Source: an uncultured Candidatus Melainabacteria bacterium
Lineage (GTDB): Bacteria > Cyanobacteriota > Vampirovibrionia > Gastranaerophilales > Gastranaerophilaceae
Reading direction: 5' to 3'
DNA length: 63,707 nt
Assembly (NCBI GenBank): GCA_934757245.1
Contig: CAKVLH010000011.1
Location: forward strand, 1-63,707
Positions 35,279 through 44,445 of this stretch are shown here, piece after piece. The stretch's first letter is position 1, and each line of letters opens with the position of its first letter. The notes below the pieces were generated by a model. It was not told the DNA's origin. It was given only the letters and a program-made list of their open reading frames with translations, and ran no database searches. The translations under genes and the position numbers were made by a program.

Positions 35279-36530
35279 ATTCTTTATATGCACCTTTTTG
35301 TGCATTATTCCAAGCGGCTTTCATATATTTAACTTCAGTCGTATCTTTTGGAGTATTAAACTCTTTTAAAACTTCATTGTAATAAACAGAGTTTATGTTT
35401 AATGACTTTTTGCGTTCAGCAGGTGATAGATTCTTTGTAGCATAAATTACTCTATATAGAACTCTTTTCTTTAAACCTCTATTATCAGTTTTGTATACCA
35501 AATGAGCAGCTGCTGATGCATAGTCTTTTCTCTTTAAGTCATCTTTTACTTTATAAGTAGGAGATGACGAATTCTCCGTAAAACCTTCAATTCCTTTGTT
35601 AAAAGCATTGTCGACAATACCGTCTTGTACTGATTGTGGAGCTTTCAAAAAATCATTTCCAAAGTATGCCAGAGCTTCTATCTTAGCATTTAGTAAATCA
35701 ACCGCAAGAAGTTCTAATGCTTCTTTTTTTGTAATAGTTGTATTTTTGGTTATAGCTTTGCCTCTTACCTTGCCAGTATGACCATATCCGATTGTTAATT
35801 TACCTTCATTTACTTTATCGTTATAAGCTTTTAGGTGTAATGTTTCGATATTTTCAATAAAATTAGTAATAAAATCTCGTGATACACCAACAGCTTCCGC
35901 TACGTCATTAAGACTTCTAATCTGTTTGGTATCTACTGTTACAGATTCAGGAATATTAATTTTTTGTCCGACTTTAAGATTTGCATGATTTGTTACATTT
36001 GGATTGGCTTGTTGTAATCTTGTTGGTGAAACTCTATATTTTTTTGCTATTGTTGCGAAGTTATCGCCGGGAGCAATTGTATAGACGCATGCCGGTGTAA
36101 TTTTCACTTTGTTACTTTTAAAAATTTGTCGCATTCCGTTGTTTTTTGGCTTTGTAACTTGTTTTTTAGCAGGAGCTGCTGTTGATTTCTTCTCATCAGA
36201 ACTACAACTTGTGAATAATAATGTACTTCCGGCTAAAACACCGCCAACTAAGCCTCCTAAAGGTCCTCCTACCATAAAGCCGGCTACTATACCCGTTCCA
36301 AGAATACTACTTGCGACAACATAATTATCATTGTCATTTTGTTTAGTTTGAGGTGCAACTTTTGGCTTTGAGTTTAATTTTACATTATCATGATTGCTCT
36401 TTTGTGAAACACTTGAACCAAAATAAGTTGCCAACTCTTTAGATGCTTGTTCTTTTTCAGTTGCTCTGCTATATTTGGCAGCTTGCGTATTTTTATTTAA
36501 ATCTAAATTTTGAACAGTTAAACTCGTCAT
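35268..36530 (-). CDS. LysM and GH24 lysozyme-domain protein
   Basis: A 420-residue wall hydrolase. Residues 1-70 are polar; about 70-105 is a Gly-rich hydrophobic segment, possibly a membrane anchor, ending in LFTSCSSDEKK. A LysM domain lies at about 143-195 (YTIAPGDNFATIAKKYRVSP and LKVGQKINIPES). The C-terminal half (about 225-395) is a GH24 phage-type lysozyme: FIENIETLHLKAYNDKV carries the catalytic Glu and LTIGYGHT the conserved turn. The order fits a cell-associated muramidase. No phage gene is nearby. The 31-bp motif copy is 35 nt upstream of its ATG. Confidence 0.86.
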   Translation of the reverse strand: MTSLTVQNLDLNKNTQAAKYSRATEKEQASKELATYFGSSVSQKSNHDNVKLNSKPKVAPQTKQNDNDNYVVASSILGTGIVAGFMVGGPLGGLVGGVLAGSTLLFTSCSSDEKKSTAAPAKKQVTKPKNNGMRQIFKSNKVKITPACVYTIAPGDNFATIAKKYRVSPTRLQQANPNVTNHANLKVGQKINIPESVTVDTKQIRSLNDVAEAVGVSRDFITNFIENIETLHLKAYNDKVNEGKLTIGYGHTGKVRGKAITKNTTITKKEALELLAVDLLNAKIEALAYFGNDFLKAPQSVQDGIVDNAFNKGIEGFTENSSSPTYKVKDDLKRKDYASAAAHLVYKTDNRGLKKRVLYRVIYATKNLSPAERKKSLNINSVYYNEVLKEFNTPKDTTEVKYMKAAWNNAQKGAYKEFMK

Positions 36531-36564
36531 TATAAATATCCCTTAATATATTCCCTCGTTAAAT

Positions 36565-36595
36565 ATATTAAGTTTACTTACTTATAATAATTGCC
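36565..36595 (-). promoter_or_regulatory. 31-bp promoter-like motif, copy 4
   Basis: On the minus strand GGCAATT, 15 nt, ACTTAATAT, 35 nt upstream of the LysM-lysozyme ATG. Confidence 0.5.
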
Positions 36596-36691
36596 AAAAT
36601 TTAACAAAACTTTACATAATTTTTCTTCATAAACTTAATGTTCTAGCATAATTATTGTATAATCATATAAGAGATAAGGAGTGAAAGTTAT

Positions 36692-37693
36692 ATGAAATTA
36701 ACTGTACTAGGACCGGGATGTTGGGGATTGACACTTGCTTGGTTATTAAATGACAATTTTGAAGATATTGTAGTTTGGGGCAGAGAAAGCGATTTAAACG
36801 AAGACTTGGTTGTGAATAAACATTGTTCAAAGCCTCTTGAAGTACAGTTAGATAAAAAAGTTGAGTTTACTTCTGACCTTAAAAAAGCTATAGAAGGTGC
36901 GGATATTATTTTATCAGTAGTTGCAACTTCTGGGGTAAGAAGCGTTTGTGAACAGCTTAAACAAGCAGGCATTAAACCTGAACAACCGCTTGTTAATGCG
37001 TCTAAAGGTTTGGAACTTAATACATTAATGAGAATGTCAGAAGTTATTAAAGATGTTTTGCCTGAACAAAAAGTAGTTATTTTATCAGGCCCAACGTTGG
37101 CAAAAGAAGTATTGCAAGGAAAACCGACTGCAGCTTCTGTTGCTTGCGAAGATATGGAAGTTGCGGAATTTGTTCAAAAAGCTTGCAATGTTCCAAATCG
37201 TTTCAGATTGTATACAAATTCTGATGTAATCGGTGTTGAATTAGGTGGAAGTTTGAAAAACGTAATTGCGATAGCTTCCGGTTTTGCACACTCAATGGAA
37301 TTAGGTGATAACTGCATGGGAACTCTTTTAACAAGAGGCATGGCGGAAATTGTAAGATTATCCGTAAAATTAGGTGCAAATCCTTCTACTCTATATGGAC
37401 TTTCCGGCATGGGTGATTTGATTGCAACTTGCTCAAGCCCAATGTCTAGAAACTATACAGTTGGTTCTATGATTGGTAAAGGGAAAAAAATTGATGATAT
37501 TTTAAGAGAATTGGGTTCTGTTGCAGAAGGTGTTAAAACATCTAAAGCAGTTTGTGATTTAGCAGAAAAATTAGGAATAGAAGTTCCTGTTTCAAACGCT
37601 ATTTATGAAGCTGTTTATACTGAAATCACGCCAAACGAAGTGTTATCAAAATTGATGAACAGAAAACTTAAGAAGGAAGAAAGCTATGATTAA
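36692..37693 (+). CDS. gpsA: Glycerol-3-phosphate dehydrogenase [NAD(P)+]
   Basis: A 333-residue enzyme making sn-glycerol 3-phosphate for phospholipids. The Rossmann motif is VLGPGCWGLTLAW (GxGxxG with Cys), then VNASKGLEL, VILSGPTLAKEVLQGKPTA, ELGGSLKNVIAIASG (Lys catalytic) and GLSGMGDLIATCSSPMSRN. Length is standard. It has TATAAT and AAGGAG upstream. The stop overlaps the next ATG by 8 bp. Confidence 0.94.
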   Translation: MKLTVLGPGCWGLTLAWLLNDNFEDIVVWGRESDLNEDLVVNKHCSKPLEVQLDKKVEFTSDLKKAIEGADIILSVVATSGVRSVCEQLKQAGIKPEQPLVNASKGLELNTLMRMSEVIKDVLPEQKVVILSGPTLAKEVLQGKPTAASVACEDMEVAEFVQKACNVPNRFRLYTNSDVIGVELGGSLKNVIAIASGFAHSMELGDNCMGTLLTRGMAEIVRLSVKLGANPSTLYGLSGMGDLIATCSSPMSRNYTVGSMIGKGKKIDDILRELGSVAEGVKTSKAVCDLAEKLGIEVPVSNAIYEAVYTEITPNEVLSKLMNRKLKKEESYD

Positions 37694-38621
37694 ATATGCG
37701 GTTAAATATTTAAAAAACACTTTTGTTCCTTTAAATTGCCCTGATAATGTAAATTTAGACGACGGCGCTCTTGTTCTTGTAAGAACTGAAAAAGGTGAAG
37801 AAGCTCTAAAAGCTTTCTTGGTAAATAAAGAAGTAGCCAAAAAGTTTGAAAATTCTAAAAAAACTCCTGCGCCATTTGAATTCATAAGAGTAATGACTCA
37901 AGAAGATATGATGATTCTTGACGAGTTGAAGCAAGAAGAAGTAACTTCATATTTTAAGTGCAAAGATTTGGTTAAAAAGCACAAATTAAACATGAATCTT
38001 GTGCAATGCAGAATAACGTTTGATAGAAGGAAAATCTCGTTTTATTATACAGCACCTGAAAGAGTTGACTTTAGAGAGTTGCTAAAAGATTTAACTCAAG
38101 TTTTCAAGCGTATGAGAATTGATTTGAGGCACATTGGCGTTCGCGATGAATCTTCAATTATGGATGGCACCGGAATTTGCGGAAAGCCGTTCTGTTGTTC
38201 TTCATATTTAAGAAAATTTGAATCAATAAATGTTAAGCTTGCAAAAGACCAAGGAATGCCGATTGCGCCTTCAAAAATCTCCGGCACTTGCGGAAGATTG
38301 TTGTGTTGCTTGACTTACGAGTATTCTAATTACATAGAAGCGGCAAAAGATATGCCACCTGTAGGTTCAACTGTAATGACGCCAAACGGGCTAGGAAAAG
38401 TTTGTTTTATACAATTTCTTAACAATAGGGTTGCAGTAAAATTTGAAGATGGTAAAATAAAAGAGTACAACAAAGCTGATATCGAAATGGTAGATGCTGA
38501 TGTCAATGTAGATATTGAACTTACAACCATCACAACATCATACTCAACTGACGAAAAAGTTGACGCAAGACAACTTAAACAACTGGAAGACGATAGAAAC
38601 AGCTCTACAGGAAATGTGTAA
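37686..38621 (+). CDS. ricT: PSP1-domain protein, RicT/YaaT-like
   Basis: A 311-residue protein with a central PSP1 domain. The typical Cys sets are GICGKPFCCSSYL (about residues 158-170) and GTCGRLLCCLTYE (about 199-211), which in RicT help bind a 4Fe-4S cluster in the RicAFT complex. HKLNMNLVQCRITFDRRKISFYYTA and VDFRELLKDL also match. The complex promotes RNase Y-dependent RNA processing in B. subtilis; partners are not in the window. It overlaps gpsA by 8 bp, so they are coupled. Confidence 0.88.
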   Translation: MIKYAVKYLKNTFVPLNCPDNVNLDDGALVLVRTEKGEEALKAFLVNKEVAKKFENSKKTPAPFEFIRVMTQEDMMILDELKQEEVTSYFKCKDLVKKHKLNMNLVQCRITFDRRKISFYYTAPERVDFRELLKDLTQVFKRMRIDLRHIGVRDESSIMDGTGICGKPFCCSSYLRKFESINVKLAKDQGMPIAPSKISGTCGRLLCCLTYEYSNYIEAAKDMPPVGSTVMTPNGLGKVCFIQFLNNRVAVKFEDGKIKEYNKADIEMVDADVNVDIELTTITTSYSTDEKVDARQLKQLEDDRNSSTGNV

Positions 38622-38635
38622 AGAAGGCAAAAATT

Positions 38636-39169
38636 ATGAACATTCAACCAATCAACCAAGATGCTAATAACAGCATCAATTTTCAGAGACTTATTATTAA
38701 TAAAGGAAGTTTTAATGTTTTAAAACAATCTAAGTATTTCCCTGATAAGAGTTATCCGAATTATGACGCAAACATGCGTAATTTCTACAAAAAGTTAATA
38801 GAACTAAAAAAGAGTTGTGCAAATAATACATCTTATGACGTTGTTGTAAAAAGCGGAAAACAAATTGATGGAAAAGAAAGTGGTGTGTTTATTCAAGATT
38901 CTTTTGGTAAAATCCAAGGAGGTTTTAGACAATCATTCGATGATTTATTCCGATTGAACTCTATGGAACCACAAAGACTTCAAACAGAAGCAGAAGAACC
39001 TAGATTATTAATCAGGCTGTTTAATAATTGGAATATTAAACGCGAAAATAAAAAATTACCCGATAAGCAAGTAGATATGGTGGAATTTTTGAATTCTATA
39101 TATAAAAATATCAAGACAATGGTTAACAATGCTGATTATTTAGCAGAACTTGATAAAATTAAAAATTAA
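38636..39169 (+). CDS. Hypothetical protein
   Basis: A 177-residue protein beginning MNIQPINQDANNSINFQRLI, a start like MNIQQISNF at 46295. The body is mostly helical and charged, with no signal peptide or membrane segment. It is 15 bp after ricT and 15 bp before the SIMPL gene, with AAGAAGG as a ribosome-binding site, so it belongs to the gpsA operon. No family is recognised. Confidence 0.75.
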   Translation: MNIQPINQDANNSINFQRLIINKGSFNVLKQSKYFPDKSYPNYDANMRNFYKKLIELKKSCANNTSYDVVVKSGKQIDGKESGVFIQDSFGKIQGGFRQSFDDLFRLNSMEPQRLQTEAEEPRLLIRLFNNWNIKRENKKLPDKQVDMVEFLNSIYKNIKTMVNNADYLAELDKIKN

Positions 39170-39183
39170 GAAAGGAATGCGAC

Positions 39184-39903
39184 ATGTTAGAAAAAATCGA
39201 AAAATTACAAGTAATTTCGTTAGGTATTTTAATTGCGCTATCTTTAGTTGTTTCGACTAAACTTGTAGCATCGACTATTTCTAATAATGTTATTTCTGTA
39301 ACGGGTTCTGCGTATGAGATTGTTAAATCGGATTCCGGCACTTTGACTTTTGATATAAATGTAAAACGCGCGAATAAGCAAGAAGCTTACAAGGCTTCTC
39401 AAGCGCAAGTTAAAATAGTAGAAGAATATTTAAAAGCAAAACAGATTAAGAATATTGAGTTAAAGACTGTAAACGGATATTATTCTTATAAAAGAGATGC
39501 AAAAGGTGATTACACCGATATTCCGGAAGCTTACAATTTGAACCAACCCGTTTCTATCAATTCTGATAATGTAGAATTAATTAAAGAAATCTCAAACGAT
39601 ATTACAGGCTTGATTGACAAGGGTGTTGATATAAACGTAAATTCGCCTTCTTACGATTATTCAAAACTTCCGGAACTTAAAGTAACATTGTTGGAAAAAG
39701 CTTCAAAAGACGCTAGAGCAAGAGCTGCTTCTATGCTAAAACCAACTCATAATTCCGTTGGGAAAATTCAATCTGTGAGAATGGGTGTTTATCAAATTAC
39801 TCCTGTTGATTCTACAAATGTATCTGATATGGGAATTAACGACACATCTTCTATTGATAAAAAAGTTACAGCTGTAGCAAATGTGGCGTTTAAAATTAAA
39901 TAA
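39184..39903 (+). CDS. SIMPL-domain (DUF541) protein
   Basis: A 239-residue protein of the SIMPL/DUF541 family, with an N-terminal membrane anchor (about residues 9-32). The domain shows ISVTGSAYEIVKSDSGTLTF, AQVKIVEEYLKAKQIKNIEL and KASKDARARAASMLK near the C-terminus. Family members are periplasmic or surface proteins linked to oxidative-stress or signalling roles, without a known activity. It ends the gpsA-ricT-hypothetical operon. Confidence 0.85.
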   Translation: MLEKIEKLQVISLGILIALSLVVSTKLVASTISNNVISVTGSAYEIVKSDSGTLTFDINVKRANKQEAYKASQAQVKIVEEYLKAKQIKNIELKTVNGYYSYKRDAKGDYTDIPEAYNLNQPVSINSDNVELIKEISNDITGLIDKGVDINVNSPSYDYSKLPELKVTLLEKASKDARARAASMLKPTHNSVGKIQSVRMGVYQITPVDSTNVSDMGINDTSSIDKKVTAVANVAFKIK

Positions 39904-39941
39904 GGCTTTCAACAATTGCGTTATTTTAATTTTATTAAAGC

Positions 39942-40112
39942 AAAAAAAAAGTTTGCCGTTTTGAAAATGGCAAACATTAAATAAACACGAGGATATTAAG
40001 AGAGAGTATAAAAAGAAATCTGTTAATTAAGCTTTTGTCTAACGTTTTGACTTTAGCTTATTTTGTTATGCTTTATTGAATTTTCCCTTTTCTTTAAATA
40101 TTCCTTACATTA
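39942..40112 (-). ncRNA. Candidate small RNA upstream of gyrA
   Basis: On the minus strand a motif copy (40113-40143) is followed by about 160 nt with no credible frame and a hairpin with GTTTGCC and GGCAAAC outer arms (39951-39975; 10 bp including one wobble pair) plus nine U (39950-39942). No minus-strand gene lies upstream until 44113, so this terminator serves no annotated gene. UUAGACA also occurs in the candidate at 20500. The plus strand carries no T-run after the hairpin, so it is not the terminator of the SIMPL gene. Confidence 0.55.
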
Positions 40113-40143
40113 ATATAAAGTCTTTCGAATTTTAAAAATTGCT
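40113..40143 (-). promoter_or_regulatory. 31-bp promoter-like motif, copy 5
   Basis: On the minus strand AGCAATT, 15 nt, ACTTTATAT, followed by TAATGTAAG. Directly upstream of the candidate RNA. Confidence 0.55.
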
Positions 40144-40383
40144 TAATTTTAACAATTTTGTTACAAAGCTTAAAGTATTATAACTATTAGCTTTAAAGGG
40201 TATATACATATTAAATATCAAGATAAATGTATTTGCCTTTACTTATTGCACAACATAAATAATTTGCTTTACAGAAACCGTTTTTGTGTTACCATGATAA
40301 GTATATAGGGGATGTATCAGGCTAAATTAAGCTTGTAATTTTTAAGAAATTCACCTTGGGAAAATGGATAGAGGAGAAGGATT

Positions 40384-42912
40384 TTGGCTCAACAAAATAT
40401 GTTTTCGGACGGTAAAATCGTACCGGTTAATATCAGAGAAGAGATGAAAAAGTGCTACATTGACTACGCAATGAGTGTAATTGTTGGTCGTGCGCTTCCA
40501 GATGTAAGGGACGGTTTAAAGCCTGTTCACAGACGTATTTTATATGCGATGAACGAATTGGGCATGACTCCGGATAAGCCGTTTAAGAAATGTGCTCGTA
40601 TTGTAGGTGAAGTTCTTGGTAAATACCACCCTCATGGTGATAGCTCGGTTTATGAAGCTCTTGTACGTTTAGCGCAAGACTTCAACACAAGATATTTAGT
40701 AGTAGACGGTCATGGTAACTTTGGTTCTGTTGACGGTGATAGTGCAGCTGCAATGCGTTATACAGAAGCACGTATGCACAAAATTACTCAATCAATGCTT
40801 GCTGATATTGATTGCGAAACAGTAGATTTTGTACCAAACTTCGATGGTTCGTTAGAAGAACCTTCTGTACTGCCTGTTAGACTTCCAATGCTTTTATTGA
40901 ACGGCGTTTCAGGTATTGCGGTTGGTATGGCTACAAACATTCCTCCACACAACTTGAGAGAAGTTGTCGACGGTACCATTGCGTTAATTGATAATCCGCA
41001 AATTACTGTTCAAGGTTTAATGGAACATATTAAAGGGCCTGACTTCCCAACAGCTGCGACAATTGTTGGTTTAAATGATATTAAACAAGCTTACGAAACA
41101 GGTCGTGGTTCTATTAAAATGTCTGCTGTAGCGACAATTGAAGAAATTCCTGGTGGCGGTGGTCGTCAAACAAGGACAGCGATTATCGTAACAGAAATTC
41201 CATATCAAGTTAACAAAGCGCAATTAATTGAAAAAATTGCAGATTTAGTAAAAGAACAAAGAATTACAGGTATTTCTGATTTAAGAGATGAATCCGATAG
41301 AGAAGGCATGCGTATTGTTATTGAACTTAAACGTGATGCTAAGCCTGAAGTCGTTAAAAATAACTTGTTCAAATTTACTCAACTTGCTACAACATTCGGC
41401 GTAAACATGGTTACACTTTGCGGTAAACAACCCAGATTGTTGAATTTGTATGAAGTTCTAAACGAATTTGTAGAACACAGAGTTGAAATCGTTACAAGAA
41501 GAACTATTTACTTCTTGAAGAAAGCAAAAATCAGAGCACATATTTTGGCTGGTTTATTAATTGCTTTAGGTTCATTAGATGAAGTTATTGAACTTATCAA
41601 AAAATCTAAAACAACCGAAGATGCTCGTATAGGCTTGATGAGTAGATTTGGTTTAGATATTGACCAAGCTAATGCAATCTTGGAAATGCAATTGAGAAGA
41701 TTGACAGGTTTGGAACAAGATAAAATTAAAAACGAATACGACGAATTGTTGAAGAAAATTCAAGAATACGAAGGAATTTTGGCTGACAGACAAAAAGTTC
41801 TTGATATTATTAAAGGCGAACTTCTTGAAGATAGAGAAAAATACGGAGATGATAGAAAGACTCAAATCGTTCCAGAGCAAGGCGAAGTTACGATAGAAGA
41901 TTTGACTCCAAACACTCCAATGGCTGTGTTTATTACTCATCAAGGATATTTGAAGAGAATTTCTTTAGATACATTTGAACGTCAAAACCGCGCAACTCGT
42001 GGTAAAGCAGGAATTAAGACAAAAGAAGATGATGATATTCAGCACTTCTTCACAGCTATGATGCATGACAAAGTATTGTTCTTCTCTTCTAAGGGTATTG
42101 TTTACAGCTTGAATGTTTACGACTTCCCAGAAGGCGGTAGACAATCTAAGGGGCTTCCAATCGTTAACGTTCTTCCAATTGAGCAAGGTGAAAGAATTAC
42201 TGCTGTAGTTCCTGTAAGCAGTTTCTCACACGAATTGAACCTAATCATGTTAACTCAAAAAGGTTACATTAAGAGAATCGAACTTGACAACTTTGTAAAT
42301 ATCAGAAGAAGCGGTATTATTGCGATTTCTCTAGAAGAAGGCGATAAGTTGAATTGGGTTAAACTTGCAAATCCGAATGACGAAATCATTATCGGTACAT
42401 CTTGCGGTATGGCAATCAGATTCCCAATCGAAGATTTAAGACCTTTGGGTAGAAGCGCAAGAGGTGTAAACTCAATGAAGCTTAGAAGCGCTGATACAAT
42501 TATAGGTTGCGATATTGTTCCTAGAAATTATGATGCAGATTTGTTGGTTGTAACTTCTGACGGTTTCGGTAAACGTACAAAACTTTCAGAATTCCGTTCG
42601 CAAAACAGAGGTGGTATCGGCTTAATTGCAACTAAATTCAAGTCTAATATGTCAAGATTAGTAGCTTTGACTATTGTTGAAGAAAAAGACGAAATAATGA
42701 TGGTTACAGCAAACGGTATTGTAACAAGAATCAAAGCCGGTGATATTTCTTGTCAAGGACGTCCTGCAACCGGTGTTCGAGCTCAAAACTTGACGGATAA
42801 TGATACAGTTGTTTCTGTTAATAAAATTGTTAACACAGATAGTTCTTCAAAAGATGAAGAAGCTTGTTCGGTTGAATCAACGGAAGGTGAACAAACTACT
42901 TTGACAGAATAA
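40384..42912 (+). CDS. gyrA: DNA gyrase subunit A
   Basis: An 842-residue type IIA topoisomerase subunit. Diagnostic parts: [39 protein letters not shown] (quinolone region, with Ser at the position equivalent to E. coli Ser83 and Glu at 87), [11 protein letters not shown] with the catalytic Tyr, and the beta-pinwheel C-terminal domain. The GyrA box reads QNRGGIG, degenerate from QRRGGKG. The start is TTG at 40384 because GGAGAAGG lies a few bases before it. The 480-bp upstream gap holds the candidate RNA and a weak promoter. A parC identity is less likely but cannot be fully excluded. Confidence 0.93.
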   Translation: MAQQNMFSDGKIVPVNIREEMKKCYIDYAMSVIVGRALPDVRDGLKPVHRRILYAMNELGMTPDKPFKKCARIVGEVLGKYHPHGDSSVYEALVRLAQDFNTRYLVVDGHGNFGSVDGDSAAAMRYTEARMHKITQSMLADIDCETVDFVPNFDGSLEEPSVLPVRLPMLLLNGVSGIAVGMATNIPPHNLREVVDGTIALIDNPQITVQGLMEHIKGPDFPTAATIVGLNDIKQAYETGRGSIKMSAVATIEEIPGGGGRQTRTAIIVTEIPYQVNKAQLIEKIADLVKEQRITGISDLRDESDREGMRIVIELKRDAKPEVVKNNLFKFTQLATTFGVNMVTLCGKQPRLLNLYEVLNEFVEHRVEIVTRRTIYFLKKAKIRAHILAGLLIALGSLDEVIELIKKSKTTEDARIGLMSRFGLDIDQANAILEMQLRRLTGLEQDKIKNEYDELLKKIQEYEGILADRQKVLDIIKGELLEDREKYGDDRKTQIVPEQGEVTIEDLTPNTPMAVFITHQGYLKRISLDTFERQNRATRGKAGIKTKEDDDIQHFFTAMMHDKVLFFSSKGIVYSLNVYDFPEGGRQSKGLPIVNVLPIEQGERITAVVPVSSFSHELNLIMLTQKGYIKRIELDNFVNIRRSGIIAISLEEGDKLNWVKLANPNDEIIIGTSCGMAIRFPIEDLRPLGRSARGVNSMKLRSADTIIGCDIVPRNYDADLLVVTSDGFGKRTKLSEFRSQNRGGIGLIATKFKSNMSRLVALTIVEEKDEIMMVTANGIVTRIKAGDISCQGRPATGVRAQNLTDNDTVVSVNKIVNTDSSSKDEEACSVESTEGEQTTLTE

Positions 42913-42930
42913 TTTTATAATTAAAAAAAA

Positions 42931-42965
42931 GACAAATGCGTATAATATACGCATTTGTCTTTTTT
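42931..42965 (+). terminator. gyrA terminator
   Basis: A 13-bp perfect stem, GACAAATGCGTAT and its complement, with AAT loop and T-run, 18 bp after the gyrA stop. Confidence 0.92.
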
Positions 42966-43021
42966 ATGCTCTGTTACAGAAATTTTTAAGTGTTATAATA
43001 AATTTGCTTAAGGAGGATTTT

Positions 43022-44047
43022 ATGAGTAATTTAAAAATATACATGGATAATGATATAAATTTAGACTTAATAAAAACAAAAAGAATCGCTGTTATTGGCT
43101 TTGGCTCTCAAGGATATGGTCAATCATTAAATCTTAAAGATTCCGGATGTGATGTGATATTAGGTTTAAGACAAGGCGGAGCTTCTGATATTAAGGCTAA
43201 AGATTATGGTCTTACAACAATGAGTATTGCAGAAGCTGTAAAACAAGCTGATATTATTCAGATTTTAATTCCAGATGAAATTCAAGCAAAAGTTTACAAA
43301 GAAGATATTGAACCAAATTTAAGAGCCGGTCAATATTTAATGTTTTCACATGGGTTTAATATTCACTACGGTTTTATTAATCCGCCTAAAGATATTAACG
43401 TAATTATGGTAGCGCCAAAAGCTCCGGGACATACAGTAAGAAGTGAATATAAAGCAGGACGCGGAGTACCTTCATTAGTTGCTGTTTATCAAGACTCTAT
43501 CGGTAATGCTCTAGAACTTGCTTTATCTTATGCCGCTGCTATTGGTTCAGGAAGAACAGGCATAATTGAAACAACTTTTAAAGAAGAAACCGAAACTGAT
43601 TTATTTGGTGAACAAGCTGTACTTTGTGGCGGATGCTCTGCGCTAATTAAAACCGCATTTGAAACTCTAGTAGAAGCAGGTTATTCACCATATATGGCGT
43701 ATTTTGAAGTTTGCCACGAATTAAAACTTATTGTTGATTTGATTTATCAAGGTGGTATTGAAGATATGCACTATTCAATCTCTAATAATGCGGAATACGG
43801 AGATTTGACACGTGGAACAAAATTAATCAACCCTCAAGTAAAAGAAGAAATGAAGAAAATCTTGGCTGACATTCAGAGCGGAAAATATGCTCACGAATTT
43901 ATGGATGAAATGGCAAACGGTGGTAAGAAATTTGATGAACTTAGAACTGCTTCAAAAGGGCATTTGATTGAAAAAATCGGTTCAGAAATTCGTTCTTCAT
44001 TCAAGTGGAATAGAGAAAATAGATTGATAGATAAATCTAAAAACTAG
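43022..44047 (+). CDS. ilvC: Ketol-acid reductoisomerase
   Basis: A 341-residue class I enzyme of branched-chain amino acid synthesis, turning acetolactate or acetohydroxybutyrate into dihydroxy acids. The Rossmann site is AVIGFGSQGYGQSLNLKDSG, then MVAPKAPGHTVRSEY, TFKEETETDLFGEQAVLCGG (metal ligands Asp and Glu) and YFEVCHELKLIVDL. The ATG at 43022 has AAGGAGGA upstream; a longer frame from 43004 is rejected. It is monocistronic with its own terminator. Confidence 0.95.
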   Translation: MSNLKIYMDNDINLDLIKTKRIAVIGFGSQGYGQSLNLKDSGCDVILGLRQGGASDIKAKDYGLTTMSIAEAVKQADIIQILIPDEIQAKVYKEDIEPNLRAGQYLMFSHGFNIHYGFINPPKDINVIMVAPKAPGHTVRSEYKAGRGVPSLVAVYQDSIGNALELALSYAAAIGSGRTGIIETTFKEETETDLFGEQAVLCGGCSALIKTAFETLVEAGYSPYMAYFEVCHELKLIVDLIYQGGIEDMHYSISNNAEYGDLTRGTKLINPQVKEEMKKILADIQSGKYAHEFMDEMANGGKKFDELRTASKGHLIEKIGSEIRSSFKWNRENRLIDKSKN

Positions 44048-44078
44048 AATTATGCAAATAGAAAATAATAAAAAAAAA

Positions 44079-44109
44079 ACAGACTTTATAGAAGTCTGTT
44101 TTTTTTTTG
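44079..44109. terminator. Bidirectional terminator
   Basis: ACAGACTT and AAGTCTGT around TATAG, with A-run before and ten T after. It lies between ilvC (+) and the RWYD gene (-). Confidence 0.9.
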
Positions 44110-44112
44110 AAT

Positions 44113-44445
44113 CTAATTCTGATTTGGGCTTTCGTAATTAATACCCTTTTCTTTTAATGCTGCAATAAATCTTTCAGCACAAGCACTTTGAACTTCCGGC
44201 GGAACAACCCTTAAAATTTCAACCGTTTTTGAAATAATCGGATCTTTATCATACCAACGACTACCGTTCACAGGTTTTACCAAATCATAAAATCTGTCTA
44301 AAGCTTCTTTTGAAACTTTTTGTTCCAACTTATCTAAGAACACTACAGCATGCTCTCTAAGTTCATCTTGATAATTTTTTAAAAGCTCTATAACTTCCAA
44401 TAATTTTGGGTCATGGTCGTACCATCTTTTGTAAGCCGGACTCAT
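44113..44445 (-). CDS. RWYDxDP tandem-repeat protein B
   Basis: A 110-residue paralogue of the protein at 19616. RWYD(H/K)DP occurs at residues 7-13 and 63-69, each followed by ELLK or EILR helices and an A/E/L-rich second helix (LDKLEQKVSKEALDRFYDLV). Its ATG shares one base with the murA stop (TAATG), so translation is coupled. The unit spacing (about 56 residues) is nearly that of copy A (58). It is not catalytic by inspection. Whether it acts with MurA is unknown. Confidence 0.85.
   Translation of the reverse strand: MSPAYKRWYDHDPKLLEVIELLKNYQDELREHAVVFLDKLEQKVSKEALDRFYDLVKPVNGSRWYDKDPIISKTVEILRVVPPEVQSACAERFIAALKEKGINYESPNQN

Noticed and set aside
35268..36530. Prophage remnant because of the lysozyme domain
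   Set aside because: No other phage-like gene is nearby, and the LysM plus anchor architecture is bacterial.
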